DNA of 64,000 bases. Source: Perognathus longimembris pacificus (taxonomy: Eukaryota; Chordata; Mammalia; Rodentia; Heteromyidae). The position numbers and the translations under genes were made by a program. The notes beneath the pieces are model-generated. The model saw only the letters and a program-made list of their open reading frames with translations. It had not been told where the DNA came from and ran no database searches. The stretch is from positions 42,834,191-42,898,190 of the forward strand of contig NC_063174.1 of assembly GCF_023159225.1 (NCBI RefSeq), in the 5' to 3' direction. Below are positions 10,459 through 21,302 of this stretch, piece after piece (within the stretch, counting starts at the first letter, position 1; each line of letters begins with the position of its first letter).

Positions 10459-10669
10459 TTTTTTTTGGTGTTTTTTTTTTTGTGTGTTTTTGCTCAAAGC
10501 CAGTTCTCTACCACTTGAGCCACACTTCTACTTCCTGCTTTTTTGCTGGTTCACTCCAGATAAGAGTCTCACAAATCCTTCTGCCTGGGCTGGCTTTGAA
10601 CTGTGATCCTCAGATCTCAGCCTCCTGAAGAGACATGTCTACAGGTGTGAACCACCAGCACTCAGCTTC
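10459..10669 (-). mobile_element. Composite SINE, reverse, Geo arm truncated
   Basis: A T-rich tail is followed by a shortened reverse Geo arm (accacttgagccacacttct) and a complete reverse 7SL-like arm ending 'gtgtgaaccaccagcactca'. Confidence 0.8.
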
Positions 10670-10978
10670 CAAGAGCCAGTTCTAAGGAAATCATTTAGAG
10701 AAGCTAAAGGAAGCTGGAGGTAGGAGAGGGCTCATGGCAGAACAAAAGCAGCCTACATGTGGGGCACAGTGAAATAAGTGATACTTAGATGTCATGGCCT
10801 AAGGTAGGGTTGTGCTAAATGATGTTTATGAAGTGTGTAACAATGTGGAGTGTGCACACATGACAAAACAAAATGAAAAGCCATACAGACCATATTGTAG
10901 GAAGAAGTGAGAAAAACGAACCTAGTTTCATATATGGCAATAATTAGCATGCAATCTTCCCTGCTTTCAAGTAACGTT

Positions 10979-11113
10979 CAAGCTGGGTGCCAGTGGCTCA
11001 CGCCTGTAGTCCTAGCTACTCAGGAGGCTGAGATATGAGGATCGCGGTTCAAAACAAGCCTGGGCAGAATAGCCTGTGAGGCTCTCATCTCCAATTAACC
11101 ACCTAAAAGCTGG
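10979..11113 (+). mobile_element. Composite SINE, truncated after the linker
   Basis: The 7SL-like arm is clear (gctgggtgccagtggctcac, gcctgtagtcctagctactc). The element breaks off just after 'ccaattaaccacctaaaagc', so the Geo arm is missing. Confidence 0.8.
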
Positions 11114-11129
11114 AAATTATTTTTCAGGT

Positions 11130-11312
11130 AGGGTCTCCTGTTTTTGCCCTTCTATGTAGCTAGAACTATAGGCGTGTATTACTACATCTGGTTTATTGAT
11201 TGAATTGGAGCCTTGCTAACTTTTTTTCCTCTCCGGACTGATCTCTAACTTCAGTCCTCCAGATGTTTGCTTCCTGAGTACCTGGGATGACAATTGTGAG
11301 GCATCTTGCTTG
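11130..11312 (-). mobile_element. Tandem reverse B1-like arms
   Basis: Two successive 7SL-like ends are visible in reverse (gtagctagaactataggcg and gagtacctgggatgacaatt), joined by a 'ttgattgaattggagccttg' linker. The same architecture occurs at 24.0-24.25 kb, pointing to a dimeric B1-type subfamily. Confidence 0.5.
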
Positions 11313-11314
11313 GG

Positions 11315-11400
11315 AATCTGCATTTCAAATGACATTTTAGAATCCTGATGCTGGTGGCCTTTAGAACTCTCTTTGAGAACCACAGCCGGTAACTAGCCCT
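11315..11400. mobile_element. MER5-like DNA transposon fragment
   Basis: The stretch 'gaatctgcatttcaaatgac', 'attttagaatcctgatgctg', 'tttgagaaccacagc' resembles the ends of non-autonomous hAT (MER5-type) elements. Family assignment is by eye. Confidence 0.4.
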
Positions 11401-11479
11401 CCAGAATCTGCATGTGCTTAGAGGGAAAGGTCTTTGTATGGTTTTCCTTCTGCAAAATCAAAGCTACTGTTAGCTTGTT

Positions 11480-11556
11480 TTTGTGCCTGTACTGGGACTT
11501 GAACTCAGGACCTGTGCAGCTAGGATTATAAGTATGAGTTATCAGCACCCTGCTTC
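11480..11556 (-). mobile_element. Internally deleted SINE, reverse
   Basis: A reverse Geo/ID end ('gggacttgaactcaggacctg') is joined directly to a 7SL-like end ('agctaggattataagtatga'), so the middle of the element is missing. Confidence 0.6.
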
Positions 11557-11635
11557 CTGTTAGGTCTTGCCCAAGGCGCTTTGATCAATGTGGAATGAAT
11601 TGATTTCAATGTCCTACTGATGCCTCCTATAAACT

Positions 11636-11985
11636 CTAAGTTGGTATAAATTGGGCATGCCCAATCCTATGCTCCAAATCCAAAATGTTCCCAAATCCAA
11701 AATGTTCTGAGTACCAACACGATAGGCCAGCTGTAGAATTCCCCATGAAAAGTCCACCTTTGCCCTCATGAGATGGACCGCAGGTGCCCCCCAAAAGTGC
11801 CACATCAATTTGCTTTTGCACTTTGTGCATAGGATATCTATGAAACAGGAGTCTCCTGTTCCAACGTGGGTCTTGTCCCCCAAATATCTCACCAGTGCAT
11901 GTAGATGTTCCAAAATCTGAAACTGTCCAAAATCTGGCACACTTTTGATCCCAAACACCTCAGGCTCAACCTGAACTGGTTGGTG
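11636..11985. mobile_element. Old DNA transposon remnant with inverted arms
   Basis: The left side holds a duplicated 'aaatccaaaatgttc' (about 11678-11710). The right side holds 'ccaaaatctgaaactgtcc', 'aaaatctggcacacttttga' and 'aggctcaacctgaact'. This layout, with 'aatatctcac' in the middle, is that of a mammalian non-autonomous cut-and-paste transposon whose arms carry repeated 'tccaaaatc' motifs. The 146-residue minus-strand frame across it is a by-product. Confidence 0.6.
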
Positions 11986-12215
11986 TGGCAAAAGACCAAA
12001 GGAACATGGAGGCTGACTCCATGTTCCTCCACTGGAGGATGGAGGAATGCACAACTGGAAACAACTGGTATTACATCTTCAAAGACCTGTCAGTGCCTTT
12101 GTTGGGGGGAGGGGTGCACAACAAACATTTATTGAGCAAGCTTTGGAAAAGGAGGTATGAGGAGGAGAAGGAAGGGGAAAAGGAAGAATTAACATGCAAG
12201 GAGACATAGGCACAC

Positions 12216-12472
12216 TTGCTAGGGCTTTTTTATTTTTTTGTCTTGTCAGTTGTGGGCTTGAACTCAAGCCTGGATGCTATCCCTGGGCTCTTTTGCTCAA
12301 GGCTAGCACTCCACCGCTTTGAGCTACAGCACCATTTTGGGTTTTCTGGTGGTTAATTGATGATAAGAATCTCACAGACTGTACTGGCTGGGCTGGCTTC
12401 AAACTATGATCCTCAGATCTCAGCCTCCCGAGTAGCTAGGATTATAGGTGTGAGCCATTGGCTCCTGGCTTT
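12216..12472 (-). mobile_element. Composite SINE, reverse, near full length
   Basis: A T-rich tail, a reverse Geo arm (gggcttgaactcaagcctgg, ctcaaggctagcactccacc) and a reverse 7SL-like arm (gatctcagcctcccgagtag) are all present. Confidence 0.85.
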
Positions 12473-12951
12473 GCCTAGACTCTTGGGAGTCAAAGAAATA
12501 TAACTCACACACAGAGCACACCCCCTCTCCTCACCCAGGTTCTCATATCTGCGATATCTTGGGCAGATTCTTTCTCCAGACATGGTTGGATCCAGGAGCC
12601 TCCAGAATGATCTCATTTTCTGATTTTCCTGTAGGAGCAAAATAGAAAAGAAAAGAAAAAGAACCTGAAATAAGGCTCAGGTTGCCAGGACCTGGCTTTC
12701 AATTGCCTGAGAATACTGCTGAATAGTGTTGCAGCCAGTGAATGGGGATGTGTGTGCCAAGACCCTCTCTTCCCCCCTTCTCTTTGTGAGTGTGGTGGGT
12801 GGAGAGCTTGCTCCTGTCAGCCTGGGTCCCCACCTCTGATCTTGTCTAGTGTGGCCATCTTATCTCATGTGTCCCGTGCCCATGCTCTCTGGAGCAGACC
12901 CTGGAGTACTCAGTTCCAGACAGAGGAACTGGAAGAAGAGCATGTATCTCG

Positions 12952-13400
12952 ATCTGTTTTTAGGAATACCAGAGACTAGGTGATTTATAAAGAACAGAGA
13001 TTTAAGCCAGGCGCTGGTGATGCACACCTCTAATCCTAACTACTCAGGAGGCTGAGATCTGAGGATTGCAATTCAAAGCCAGCTTAGGGAAGGAAAGACT
13101 GTGAGACTCTACTGTCTGAATTAACCACCTAAAAACTGGAAGTGGAGCGGTGTCTCAGAATGGTAGAGCACTAGCCTTGAACACAAAAGCTCAGCTCTGG
13201 ACAGTATTCGGGGCGGGGGCGGGGGGGGAGAAGGACAGAGATAAATTTCTTACAAAGTTGGGAAGCTCAAGTATCTCCATGGTGGAAGGTACAAAAGTGA
13301 GAGGGACTTAATCATCTCTGGAAGTCTTGCCTTGTAGGCGTCCCTGCCAGGACTGTTATCTAATCCATTCAACAGCCTTGCATTGAGATGGGAGTGGGGT
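12952..13400 (-). mobile_element. MaLR-type LTR, reverse, split by a SINE
   Basis: The left part (12952-13004: 'aataccagagactaggtgat', 'ttataaagaacagagattta') and the right part (from 13235: 'agataaatttcttacaaagt', 'tgggaagctcaag') rejoin to the typical reverse end of a MaLR LTR. The interruption is the SINE at 13005-13230. No coding sequence remains. Confidence 0.5.
13005..13230 (+). mobile_element. Composite SINE nested in an LTR
   Basis: The 7SL-like arm (ccaggcgctggtgatgcaca) and Geo arm (aactggaagtggagcggtgt) are present, with a G-rich end. The flanks share ACAGAGAT (12994-13001 and 13235-13242), consistent with a partly decayed target-site duplication. This SINE is younger than the LTR it interrupts. 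Confidence 0.8.
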
Positions 13401-13566
13401 ACCAGGGAAACCTCAAGATAGACGGCATCTCCTCACCACAGCAGTGAGGAGTGGGGCGCCCCACTGCAGGATGTGAAGGTGTCCTGTCTCTCCTTTCTTC
13501 CCCTAAGTCCTCTGTACTGGATGTGAGTAGTCCCTACTGACTCATCCATAGGATTAAAAGAATGCA

Positions 13567-13645
13567 GTAAAACCAGATGCCACGGCACATGCAGGCAGGA
13601 GGATTGTGAGTTCCAGGCCAACCTGGGAGTGATGCATATATTTTC
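13567..13645 (+). mobile_element. B1-like SINE fragment
   Basis: A diverged, internally deleted arm: 'aaccagatgccacggcaca', 'ggcaggaggattgtgagttc', 'caggccaacctggga'. Confidence 0.5.
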
Positions 13646-14173
13646 TATCTGGGCAGGAGAGCAGAAGATCTGCAAGAAGATGCTGCAGGAATGGCCACTC
13701 TTTTCATATGTTGAAGGACTCAGCGCTCTGTAGATGTGGGTTGGCTTAAATGACATGTGCAAATCACACTGAAGATGCAGGCAGTCCGTGGCAGCTCACA
13801 TGACACTCCTGACCATGAGTCCTTATCTGTGACCTTCCACCGATGAGACAGGCTAGGAGTTGTATTGTTAGGGATCTCACAGGAAGGTGGGCAGAGGTGT
13901 GTGTGTGTGCGCGGCTGGGGCGGGGGGGGGGGGGGTGCGGTCCTAGAGATAGGATGTGGAAGAAGGGAGCATGTGACTAGGGCGCACATGGCTGTCTGTG
14001 AATAAGGTCAGCCACTAGCCAATGCCTCAGTTGAAGGTGCAGAGTCTTATTGGCTAGTGCTCTACCCACTGAGCCATACCTCCAACCCCAGGAAAGCTAC
14101 TTTTTGTCTGCTTTATGCATCAAGTTTCCACACAATTCTACCTAAAGGACGACTATTTTTTTAAGCCTGAAAA

Positions 14174-14416
14174 CCAACGGGGCGCCTGCGGCTCATGCCT
14201 GTCATCTTACCTAATCAGGAGGCTGAGATCTGAGGATCAAAGTTCGAAGCCAGCCAAGGCAGAAAAGTCCATGAGACTCTGATCTCCAATAAATGACTCA
14301 GAAAAAGCTGGCAGTGGGGCTTGTGGCTCAAGTGGTGGAATGCTAGCCTTGAACACAAAGAGGCTCAGGGACAGTAGCAACCCAGCCCTGAGGTCAAGCC
14401 CCAGGACCTGCAAAAA

Positions 14417-14472
<56 letters not shown>
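14174..14472 (+). mobile_element. Composite SINE with (GATA)n tail
   Basis: A full composite SINE (7SL-like arm 'gcggctcatgcctgtcatct'; Geo arm 'gggcttgtggctcaagtggt' to 'caagccccaggacctgc') whose A-rich tail has turned into about 14 GATA units at 14417-14472. Confidence 0.85.
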
Positions 14473-14723
14473 CATGAAAACCCAAATGAGCTTCTGCCAT
14501 CCAATAGGCAAATGATTGTGATTATGTGAGTGTCTTTCCTGTGGATTAAAGAGACTTCTCTCTGAGAGCTGATAAGGAACTGAGCCTCTGTAACACACAT
14601 CCTTCAGTCCATCCTGGAGTGACTCTCCTTGCAGGATTGGCTAGATTAGCTAGGGCCCAAGAAAGACAAAGAGAGGGACATGGGTTGGTTTGGCAAGAAA
14701 CAGGAAAACAAAGCTGCCTTTTC

Positions 14724-14968
14724 AACCGGGTGCTGGTAGATCAAGCCTATCATCCTAGCTCACCAGGAGGCTAAGATCCTACTTAGGACTGTAGCTCAAA
14801 GCCTGCCCAGGAAGATAAATGGAAAAGACTTTTATCTCCAGTCAACCAGCAAAAAGCCAGAAGTGGAAATGTGGCTCAAGTGGTCAGATGCTAGCCTTCA
14901 GTGAAAAGGCTAAGAGACAGCACCTAGATCCTGAGTTCAAATCCCAGTACTGACACAAACAAACAAAC
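14724..14968 (+). mobile_element. Composite SINE
   Basis: The 7SL-like arm (gggtgctggtagatcaagcc, tatcatcctagctcaccagg) and Geo arm (aagtggaaatgtggctcaag, ctgagttcaaatcccagtac) end in an (ACAA)n tail. Confidence 0.8.
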
Positions 14969-14969
14969 C

Positions 14970-15950
14970 TTATTTGTTCTTGTGGACTTTCAAGTTGGAA
15001 AGAGAAGGAATAGACGGTCATGGGCCTCCTTTATTAGGGGATTTATTCTGCATCCAGAGGGGACCTCCTGATTTCTCAGGTATGAATCCCCAAGGCCTTT
15101 GAGGGCATCCAGCTAGCTTCCCAGTGGCTGCCCATTTGAACTTACTCCAACCAGGCAAATTGGCCTTAATGGGGGGAATTTTGCTTGGCAGTAGCTGGTC
15201 TTCCTTGTCAACACGTCCTCCTTCTTCTTCCGGCTGCCCTCCACGTTCTCTAAGCCATAGCAAGTTAAAATATATCCTCTGGCACCATTCCATGAAATCA
15301 CTTGGTCTCTTCCCCAACAATACATCCCTTCTGCATGTTTTCCCCTGCCATGCTAAAGGCATACCTCAGAAAGAACTTTGCTATTTGGAAGGGAAGTATC
15401 TGCTACATAGCTGTGCCATGGGGCGGGCGTGGCCCACACTGGCCTCTGAAAAGTCTGTCTCCCTAAAGTCCTTGTAGGACATTGTTCGCTGAGCAGTTAT
15501 TTTCCCAGTTACTGACTCCAGGTCAGCCCACAAAAGCCTGCCCAGAAGCCATAGGATATGGCTAGTGTGCTCTGTGTTGAGGTGACAGCGGGGGATGGGC
15601 AGAGAGTCATTTAGGCGTGAGCTTCACTTGCAGTTGAACCCTGTCCTATCAGCTCTCCCCTGAGCCAATGGAATGAGGGTGAGCTACTCGCCTGGCTGTA
15701 AGCTGGCTTCCTCACCCATGGTGGATTAATGGTAGAGCATTGCCAAGGGCCAAGATTAAGTGGCTACTTGGCAGTGCTGACTTGCTCACCAGCCCTCCCT
15801 CTCCCCCCCACTCCAGCCCCTGTTGGAGTCTGAAGACCCCTATCATAGTGGATATGCTACTTGTGTACCATGAAACAGGGTAGAAAATAAAAATGCTGTG
15901 ACTTTCGTGATTGGGCAAAACAGACGCCAAGCATAGAAGACAGGATTAAA
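14970..15950. other. Unique flank without a recognised gene
   Basis: About 1 kb without SINEs. Overlapping frames at 15018-15362 (minus) and 15124-15477 (plus) show no known domain and conflict with each other. No promoter-like CpG enrichment is seen. Confidence 0.4.
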
Positions 15951-15954
15951 TAAT

Positions 15955-15955
<1 letters not shown>

Positions 15956-16021
<66 letters not shown>

Positions 16022-16228
16022 GACACTGAGGCTTGAACTCAGGCTTTGCACTTTCACTTAGCTTTCCCACTCCAGGCTAGCCACAGCTCCACATCTAGTT
16101 TTTTGGTGGTTGATTGAAGATAAGATTCTCACAGACTTTTCTGCCCAGGCTGGCTTTGAAGTAGGATCCTCAAATCTCAGCCTCCTGAATAGCCAGGATG
16201 ACAAGTGTGAGCCACCAGTGCCTGGTCA
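15956..16228 (-). mobile_element. Composite SINE, reverse, with GT tail
   Basis: The (GT)n tract at 15956-16020 sits exactly where the A-rich tail of a minus-strand SINE should be. It is followed by reverse Geo (gaggcttgaactcaggcttt) and the reverse 7SL-like arm (ctcagcctcctgaatagcca). Confidence 0.85.
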
Positions 16229-16402
16229 ATAGTTTGTCTTTATTGCTGGCATTTGAGAAATCCTCTGCAGGGGAAGGTGGAGTTGATAGGCAGACCATGG
16301 AGAAGCTGAGGGGGTTTCTAGCCCTCTCAGGGGCTCAGAGATGGTTATGACTATCTATGGGGGAGTGCTCTTTGAAAAAAAAACACCCTAAGGAGTTGAG
16401 GG

Positions 16403-16530
16403 AGGGGTGCCTAGCACCCTGTTATCCCAACATTTGGGAGACCAAAGCAGGAAGACCATTAGTTCAAGTCAGCCTGAGTTAATGAGAGCCTGATCTCAAA
16501 AAGAAAATCCAAATCAAACAAAGAAAAAGA
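16403..16530 (+). mobile_element. B1-like monomeric SINE
   Basis: The element reads 'ggggtgcctagcaccctgtt', 'atcccaacatttgggagacc', then 'agagcctgatctcaaaaaga' and an A-rich tail. There is no Geo arm. Confidence 0.7.
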
Positions 16531-16689
16531 TCTGGGGAAAGGTGGACATTTGCCGTTTCCTGCTTCTTAGAACTACCAACCCAGTGTGAGTAAGTTGGGC
16601 TGGGAGAAGGGGAGGCTGACGAAGAACAGCTGGGCCAAAGGAAGGATGTTTGGAACTCCACATCTGGATTGAACGGACACCCTCTGGAC

Positions 16690-16818
16690 CCCAGTACTCA
16701 CAGAACAGCCTGTCTTATGGATTTGCCTGCCCAAGCTGGCTTCCCACCTAGATGCTCCCATCTCAGCCTCCCGAAAAGCAAGGGTTACGGGTGTGAACCA
16801 ACAGCGCCTGGCTTTTCG
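16690..16818 (-). mobile_element. SINE 7SL-like arm, reverse
   Basis: The stretch 'cctgcccaagctggcttccc', 'catctcagcctcccgaaaag', 'gtgtgaaccaacagcgcctg' is a reverse 7SL-like arm. Its Geo part is absent. Confidence 0.7.
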
Positions 16819-16960
16819 CCAGGTAATTCTTTAACAACTATCTTCCCTCGATACCAAAACACTCTTAGTAATAATCACATAATGAGTAATAGTATTTTCC
16901 TGACTTATCTGTGAATTTGAAGCTAAACCATACCAATTCAAAATGAAAGCTAAATTTCAG

Positions 16961-17181
16961 GGCTGGGAATGTGGCCTAGTGGCAAGAGTGCTTGCCTCCT
17001 ATACATGAAGCCCTGGGTTCAATTCCCCAGCACCACATATACAGAAAACGGCCAGAAGTGGTGCTGTGGCTCAAGTAGCAAAGTGCTATCCTTGGGCAAA
17101 AAGAAGCCAGAGACAGTGCTCAGGCCCTGAGTCCAAGCCCTAGGACTGGCAAAAAATAAAAATAAATAAAAAATAAAAAAA
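16961..17181 (+). mobile_element. IDL-Geo SINE with perfect 16-bp TSD
   Basis: The complete ID-like and Geo monomers end in an A-rich tail with AAT interruptions. It is flanked by the exact 16-bp repeat GAAAGCTAAATTTCAG (16945-16960 and 17182-17197). Confidence 0.92.
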
Positions 17182-17329
17182 GAAAGCTAAATTTCAGTTT
17201 TAAGAGTATTATTCACATTCAGAACATTTTTCATGTATGAACTACAAGGTGAACTTACCAAGAACCACACCCTTCTATCCTGTGCTGCTTCTCTTTTCTT
17301 TTTTTTCTGTTTTAAAAGATTCCAAGTGG

Positions 17330-17543
17330 GGCTGGGGATATGGCCTAGTGGCAAGAGTGCCTGCCTCATATACATGAGGCCCTGGGTTCGATTCCCCAGC
17401 ACCACATATACAGAAAATGGCCAGAGGGGGCGCTGTGGCTCAAGTGGCAGAGTGCTAGCCTTGAGCAAAATAAGAAGCCAGGGACAGTGCTCAGGCCCTG
17501 AGTCCAAGCCCCAGGACTGGCCAAAAAAACAAAACAAAACAAC
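17330..17543 (+). mobile_element. IDL-Geo SINE with perfect 16-bp TSD
   Basis: The element is complete and young-looking, with exact flanks AAAAGATTCCAAGTGG (17314-17329 and 17544-17559). Its Geo monomer starts with GGCCAGAGGGGGCGCTG instead of the usual 'ggccagaagtggcgctg', producing a CTCF-like string. Confidence 0.93.
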
Positions 17544-17639
17544 AAAAGATTCCAAGTGGTGGCAGAAGCAGGTCTGTGGTGTAGAGCACCCGCCTATCCA
17601 CACTCCAATCATATGGAATAGTCACACAGAAGTAACTCA

Positions 17640-17960
17640 ACGAGTGGAGAGCAGGTAAAAAAATAATAATAATAATATAGCAGAGGGGACCATCAGCTAC
17701 ATTGGACATTGATGAAAGTGAACTAAGCAACATATGGATTGGGATGGGAAGGAGGGAATGAGAGTGAAAGAGGGAACGGATGTTACTAAACAAAAGGAAA
17801 GTAATGTACATATCACCGGAAATGGAAGCAATGGTTTTATTGTTAAAGTTCATAGTCTTCATAAGCTATGTAGAATAGAATGATAATTTTCATCATCGTG
17901 AAGGTTCAAATGTATACTGTGAAATATATGTAGTAACTTAAACTCAATTAGAGAAAAAAG
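17640..17960 (+). other. Unidentified A-rich, possibly LINE-derived stretch
   Basis: A short (AAT)n run is followed by purine-rich 'gatgggaaggagggaatgag' and AT-rich sequence. The texture resembles rodent LINE-1 3' untranslated regions, but no diagnostic motif is certain. Confidence 0.3.
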
Positions 17961-18204
17961 AAGTAACTCAAGTTCTTCCTCTTTACAATCACTGAGATAG
18001 CTCTAGTGGTTCAATTGCAATGTTTGAACACAGGGTTGTGTACAATGCCTCGGGGGCCCAGATCCCAAGGATGCCTTAAACAAATTTGAATGATTCGCAG
18101 CCATCATGAATTTATCTTGAAACACACGTGTGAGTGTGTGCATGTGTGTGTGAGTAACTTCATAATTTTCATGTGGAATGTAATTTATATTAAAGAAAAG
18201 GTAA

Positions 18205-18411
18205 TAGAGTCTGAGAATGTGGCTTAACAGTAGAGTGCTTGCCTAGCATGCATGAAGCCCGGGGTTTGATTCCTCAGCACCACATATATAGAAGAAATCA
18301 GAAGTGGCATTGTGGCTAACGTGGTAGAGTGCTAACCTTGAGCAAAAAGAAGCCAGGGACAGTGCTTAAGCCCTGAGTTCAAGCCCCAGGACTGGCAAAA
18401 AAAAAAAAGGC
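18205..18411 (+). mobile_element. IDL-Geo SINE, older copy
   Basis: The left monomer keeps the classical ID form (gtggcttaacagtagagtgc, ttgcctagcatgcatgaag) rather than the 'cctagtggcaagagtgc' form of young copies. The Geo monomer and a poly-A tail follow. Confidence 0.85.
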
Positions 18412-18859
18412 AGTAACAGACTATTCATTTGAAGCATTATATAGACTACTATAATTCAACAGCAATTACTGCAGTTTCCTAGAACTTGAACAACGTAACA
18501 TTTTCTCGGGGAGAAGTATTTTATTACTAACGTTGGGCTTATAAGAACATGTTGATCCTGAAAGGCAGCCTGGCTTGTAGTCCACTTTCATCTGGTTTCT
18601 ATATTCTACACAGTGGCTCCTTCACTGCCTGTGAATGTCGTGGTCCATTCCCGTTGCTCTGGGGCACCACTAGTGATGACAGATAAGGTCATCAACCCAG
18701 AAATCCTCCCTGCTTTCTCTTGGGATAAGTAGATTCCTCGTTAGCCTCTCCCCTCCTTCCAGAGAGTAAACATTTTAAGCTAATCATGACAGACCATTTC
18801 ATTTTTTTGTTGTTGTTATAATGATTGGTTTGATATGAGCAATGTGACTTGATTCTAGC

Positions 18860-19041
18860 CAGTAAGAAATGAGGTTACTATATATGATTTTGGTACACTG
18901 GATATTGTATAGATGCCTACCTGATCTAGGGAAGGGAAAGAAAAGTGAGGGTGTAAGATATCACAAAAAATGTATTCACTGCCTTCTTATGTAACTATAC
19001 CCCCTTTGCACAACACCTTGTCAATAAAATTTAATTTAAAA
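18860..19041 (+). mobile_element. LINE-1-like 3' end
   Basis: AT-rich sequence ending 'tatgtaactatacccccttt', 'gcacaacaccttgtcaataa' and A-rich 'aatttaatttaaaag' resembles the extreme 3' end of rodent LINE-1 elements, including a polyadenylation signal AATAAA. A SINE is inserted just behind it. Confidence 0.45.
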
Positions 19042-19053
19042 GAAATGAGGATA

Positions 19054-19285
19054 GAAGCTGGGCACTAGTGGCTCATGCCTATAAGCCTAGCTACTCAGAA
19101 GGCTAAGATCTGAAGATCACAGTTCAAAGCAAGCCTGGGCAGGAAGGTCTATAAGACTCTTATCTCCAATTAACCACAGAAATAGCCGGAAGTGTCGCTG
19201 TGGCTCAAGTGGTGGAGCACTAGCCTTGAGCAAAAGGAACACAGGGACAGTGCCCAAGCCCAGAGTTCAAGCCCCAGGACTGGCA
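19054..19285 (+). mobile_element. Composite SINE with 12-bp TSD
   Basis: A full 7SL-like arm (agctgggcactagtggctca) and Geo arm (cggaagtgtcgctgtggctc) are flanked by GAAATGAGGATA at 19042-19053 and 19286-19297. Confidence 0.92.
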
Positions 19286-20555
19286 AAATGAAAAGGAAAT
19301 GAGGATACATGTGTAGTAGTTTAACTCTGGACAGAGAAAACACTGACCCTGAACAATGAATGGAACCAGAACAAGAGTTTTGAGTGACACCTGAGTCAAA
19401 GGTAATGGAAAGGGGAGATGAGACAAAGAGCCATGTCGGGCCGAGTGATGCCAGGCAGTGTCGTAGGATGTACCACATACTGGCCATGGTCTCACAGGTG
19501 CCTGGACCTGCATGTCTTTTCTGGACAAATCCAGGGCACAGAGGGGAGAATGGGGAAGGACACACAGGCAGCTTGGGTGAGACTCACCTGAATTGGGTTG
19601 CTTCCTACTTGATCAAGTAGGAAAGAGTCAGGAAGCCTGAGATGATACCTACAATTGGACCTAAGGAGTTGTCCCTGGGTTAACCCCATCACCCCCTCAC
19701 CCCCCATGTTTGTCCCTGTCCTGGTGGGCCCTTCCTCACACTTCCCAGAAATCCCTTGACACACTTCTTCTTTCTCCAAGTCCTTTCTGCTTCACCCTTT
19801 GAGTCTGCTTTCAAAGCAGGTCCCCCCCCCCACCCCACCCCGGGGTGAGTACAAAGCTCCATCTGTGCATTCCGATGCAGGTGTAAAGAGGAATTATTGC
19901 TACTCCCTGCTCTGCTGGGCCTGGTGGAATTGCCCCCAAAGCCGTGTTTATCATGCCATTGAGCAGGATGCCCATGTTTAATGTGCTATCTGTGCTGACC
20001 CCAGGTGTCTCTCTGCTTCGCTGCTCTCCTACCGGCGATCCCACAGTCTGAGGCTTGGCGGAGGGTCATTGCTGACAAGTGTATTACCGGTGTTTACCCA
20101 TATTAAATCTTAGGCCCGTGACTGCCTTTTACCCATTTTCTAGACTCACAACTTCCCTTCCTGCCTTCTCAGAAAGGCATCTGCTCCTAAGTCAGGAGCT
20201 CTATTGTGGCTTCCTGACCCCAAGTGTTTATGAAGGATAAAGATGTTATAGATGGCCTGGCTTCTAAGCTGGAGCCTTCCTGTGGCACTGCTAATGACTC
20301 ACTCATAATGGTATCATTGAGAGCCGTGGGGAGCTCACCCATGGGCTGGCTGAATGACAGCGTTCATCACCAGTGAAGGGTGCGGTGGGCAGCACCTTCT
20401 CATGCAAGAACTGGGTGCAAAATGACTGTCTTTATCCTCCTCCATCCCTGCCTGCTTTACAAAGGATTTCCATTCCACTGCAAGCATTTACTGTGTACTT
20501 TCTTCTGTGCAAAACATTTACTAGAGCAAAAATAGAAAGCATTTCATTTTTAAAG

Positions 20556-20790
20556 TGTATTTGCTTGTTTTGGTGCCAGGGTACAAGGACTTGAACATGG
20601 GGCCAGGACTTTATTCTTTAGCTTTTTCCCTTAAGGCTGGCATTCTACCACTTGACCTAAAGCTCCACTCAGGCTCCCGCCCCCCCCCCCCCGCCGGCCC
20701 CGCCACCCCCTCAACTGGAGATAAGAATCTCACAGACTTTCCTGCCTTATAGTAGCTAGGATTACAGGTGTGAGTCACGGGCACTCGGTA
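20556..20790 (-). mobile_element. Composite SINE, reverse, with internal C-run
   Basis: The reverse Geo arm (ttctaccacttgacctaaag) and reverse 7SL-like arm (ggattacaggtgtgagtcac) are separated by an expanded C-rich run at about 20678-20710. Confidence 0.8.
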
Positions 20791-21030
20791 TATGTATTTA
20801 TTTATTTGTGCTGGTATTGGAACGTTACTTGAGGATCTCATGCTCTCATTTGGCCTTTTCCAAACATGGCTGGTGCTCTACCATTTGAGCCACACCCTCA
20901 CTTTTGGCTTTTTGCTAGTTAATTGGACATAAGAGTCTCATAGACTTTTCTGTCCAGGCTGACTTTAAAGTGTTATCCTCAGATCTCAGCCTCCTGAGTA
21001 GCTAAGATTACAGGCAGCACGTGGCTGTAT
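20791..21030 (-). mobile_element. Composite SINE, reverse
   Basis: Directly adjacent to the previous copy in the same orientation: a (TTTA)n tail, then 'accatttgagccacaccctc', then 'gatctcagcctcctgagtag'. Confidence 0.8.
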
Positions 21031-21302
21031 TTTTTATTTTATTGTATTGTATTCTTATTGCTCATTTTGAAAAATAAGAAGTTCTACCTTAATGGAGCTA
21101 TGAAGAAATAAAAATTATTCATGTCTCCAGTTTTGAATGTTATATATTAATGCTATTTAATAGCAACCCTTAAGTGTAAATATGTTACTTCTGAGTTAAT
21201 TTTCCAGAAGCTCTGAGTATTATCTAGTTTCTTTAAGACGGTTGTCCTTGAGAATGAAATGTAAGGGCAAACATGATCTGTGATTTTGGAAAGCAAATTC
21301 TT

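Noticed and set aside
11614..12054. 146-residue minus-strand frame
   Set aside because: It spans the DNA transposon remnant, with no transposase domain and composition typical of chance.
17233..17658. Paired 141-residue frames on both strands
   Set aside because: They run through a young IDL-Geo SINE. SINE consensus frames such as 'IYMRPWVRFPS' recur at several loci in the window.
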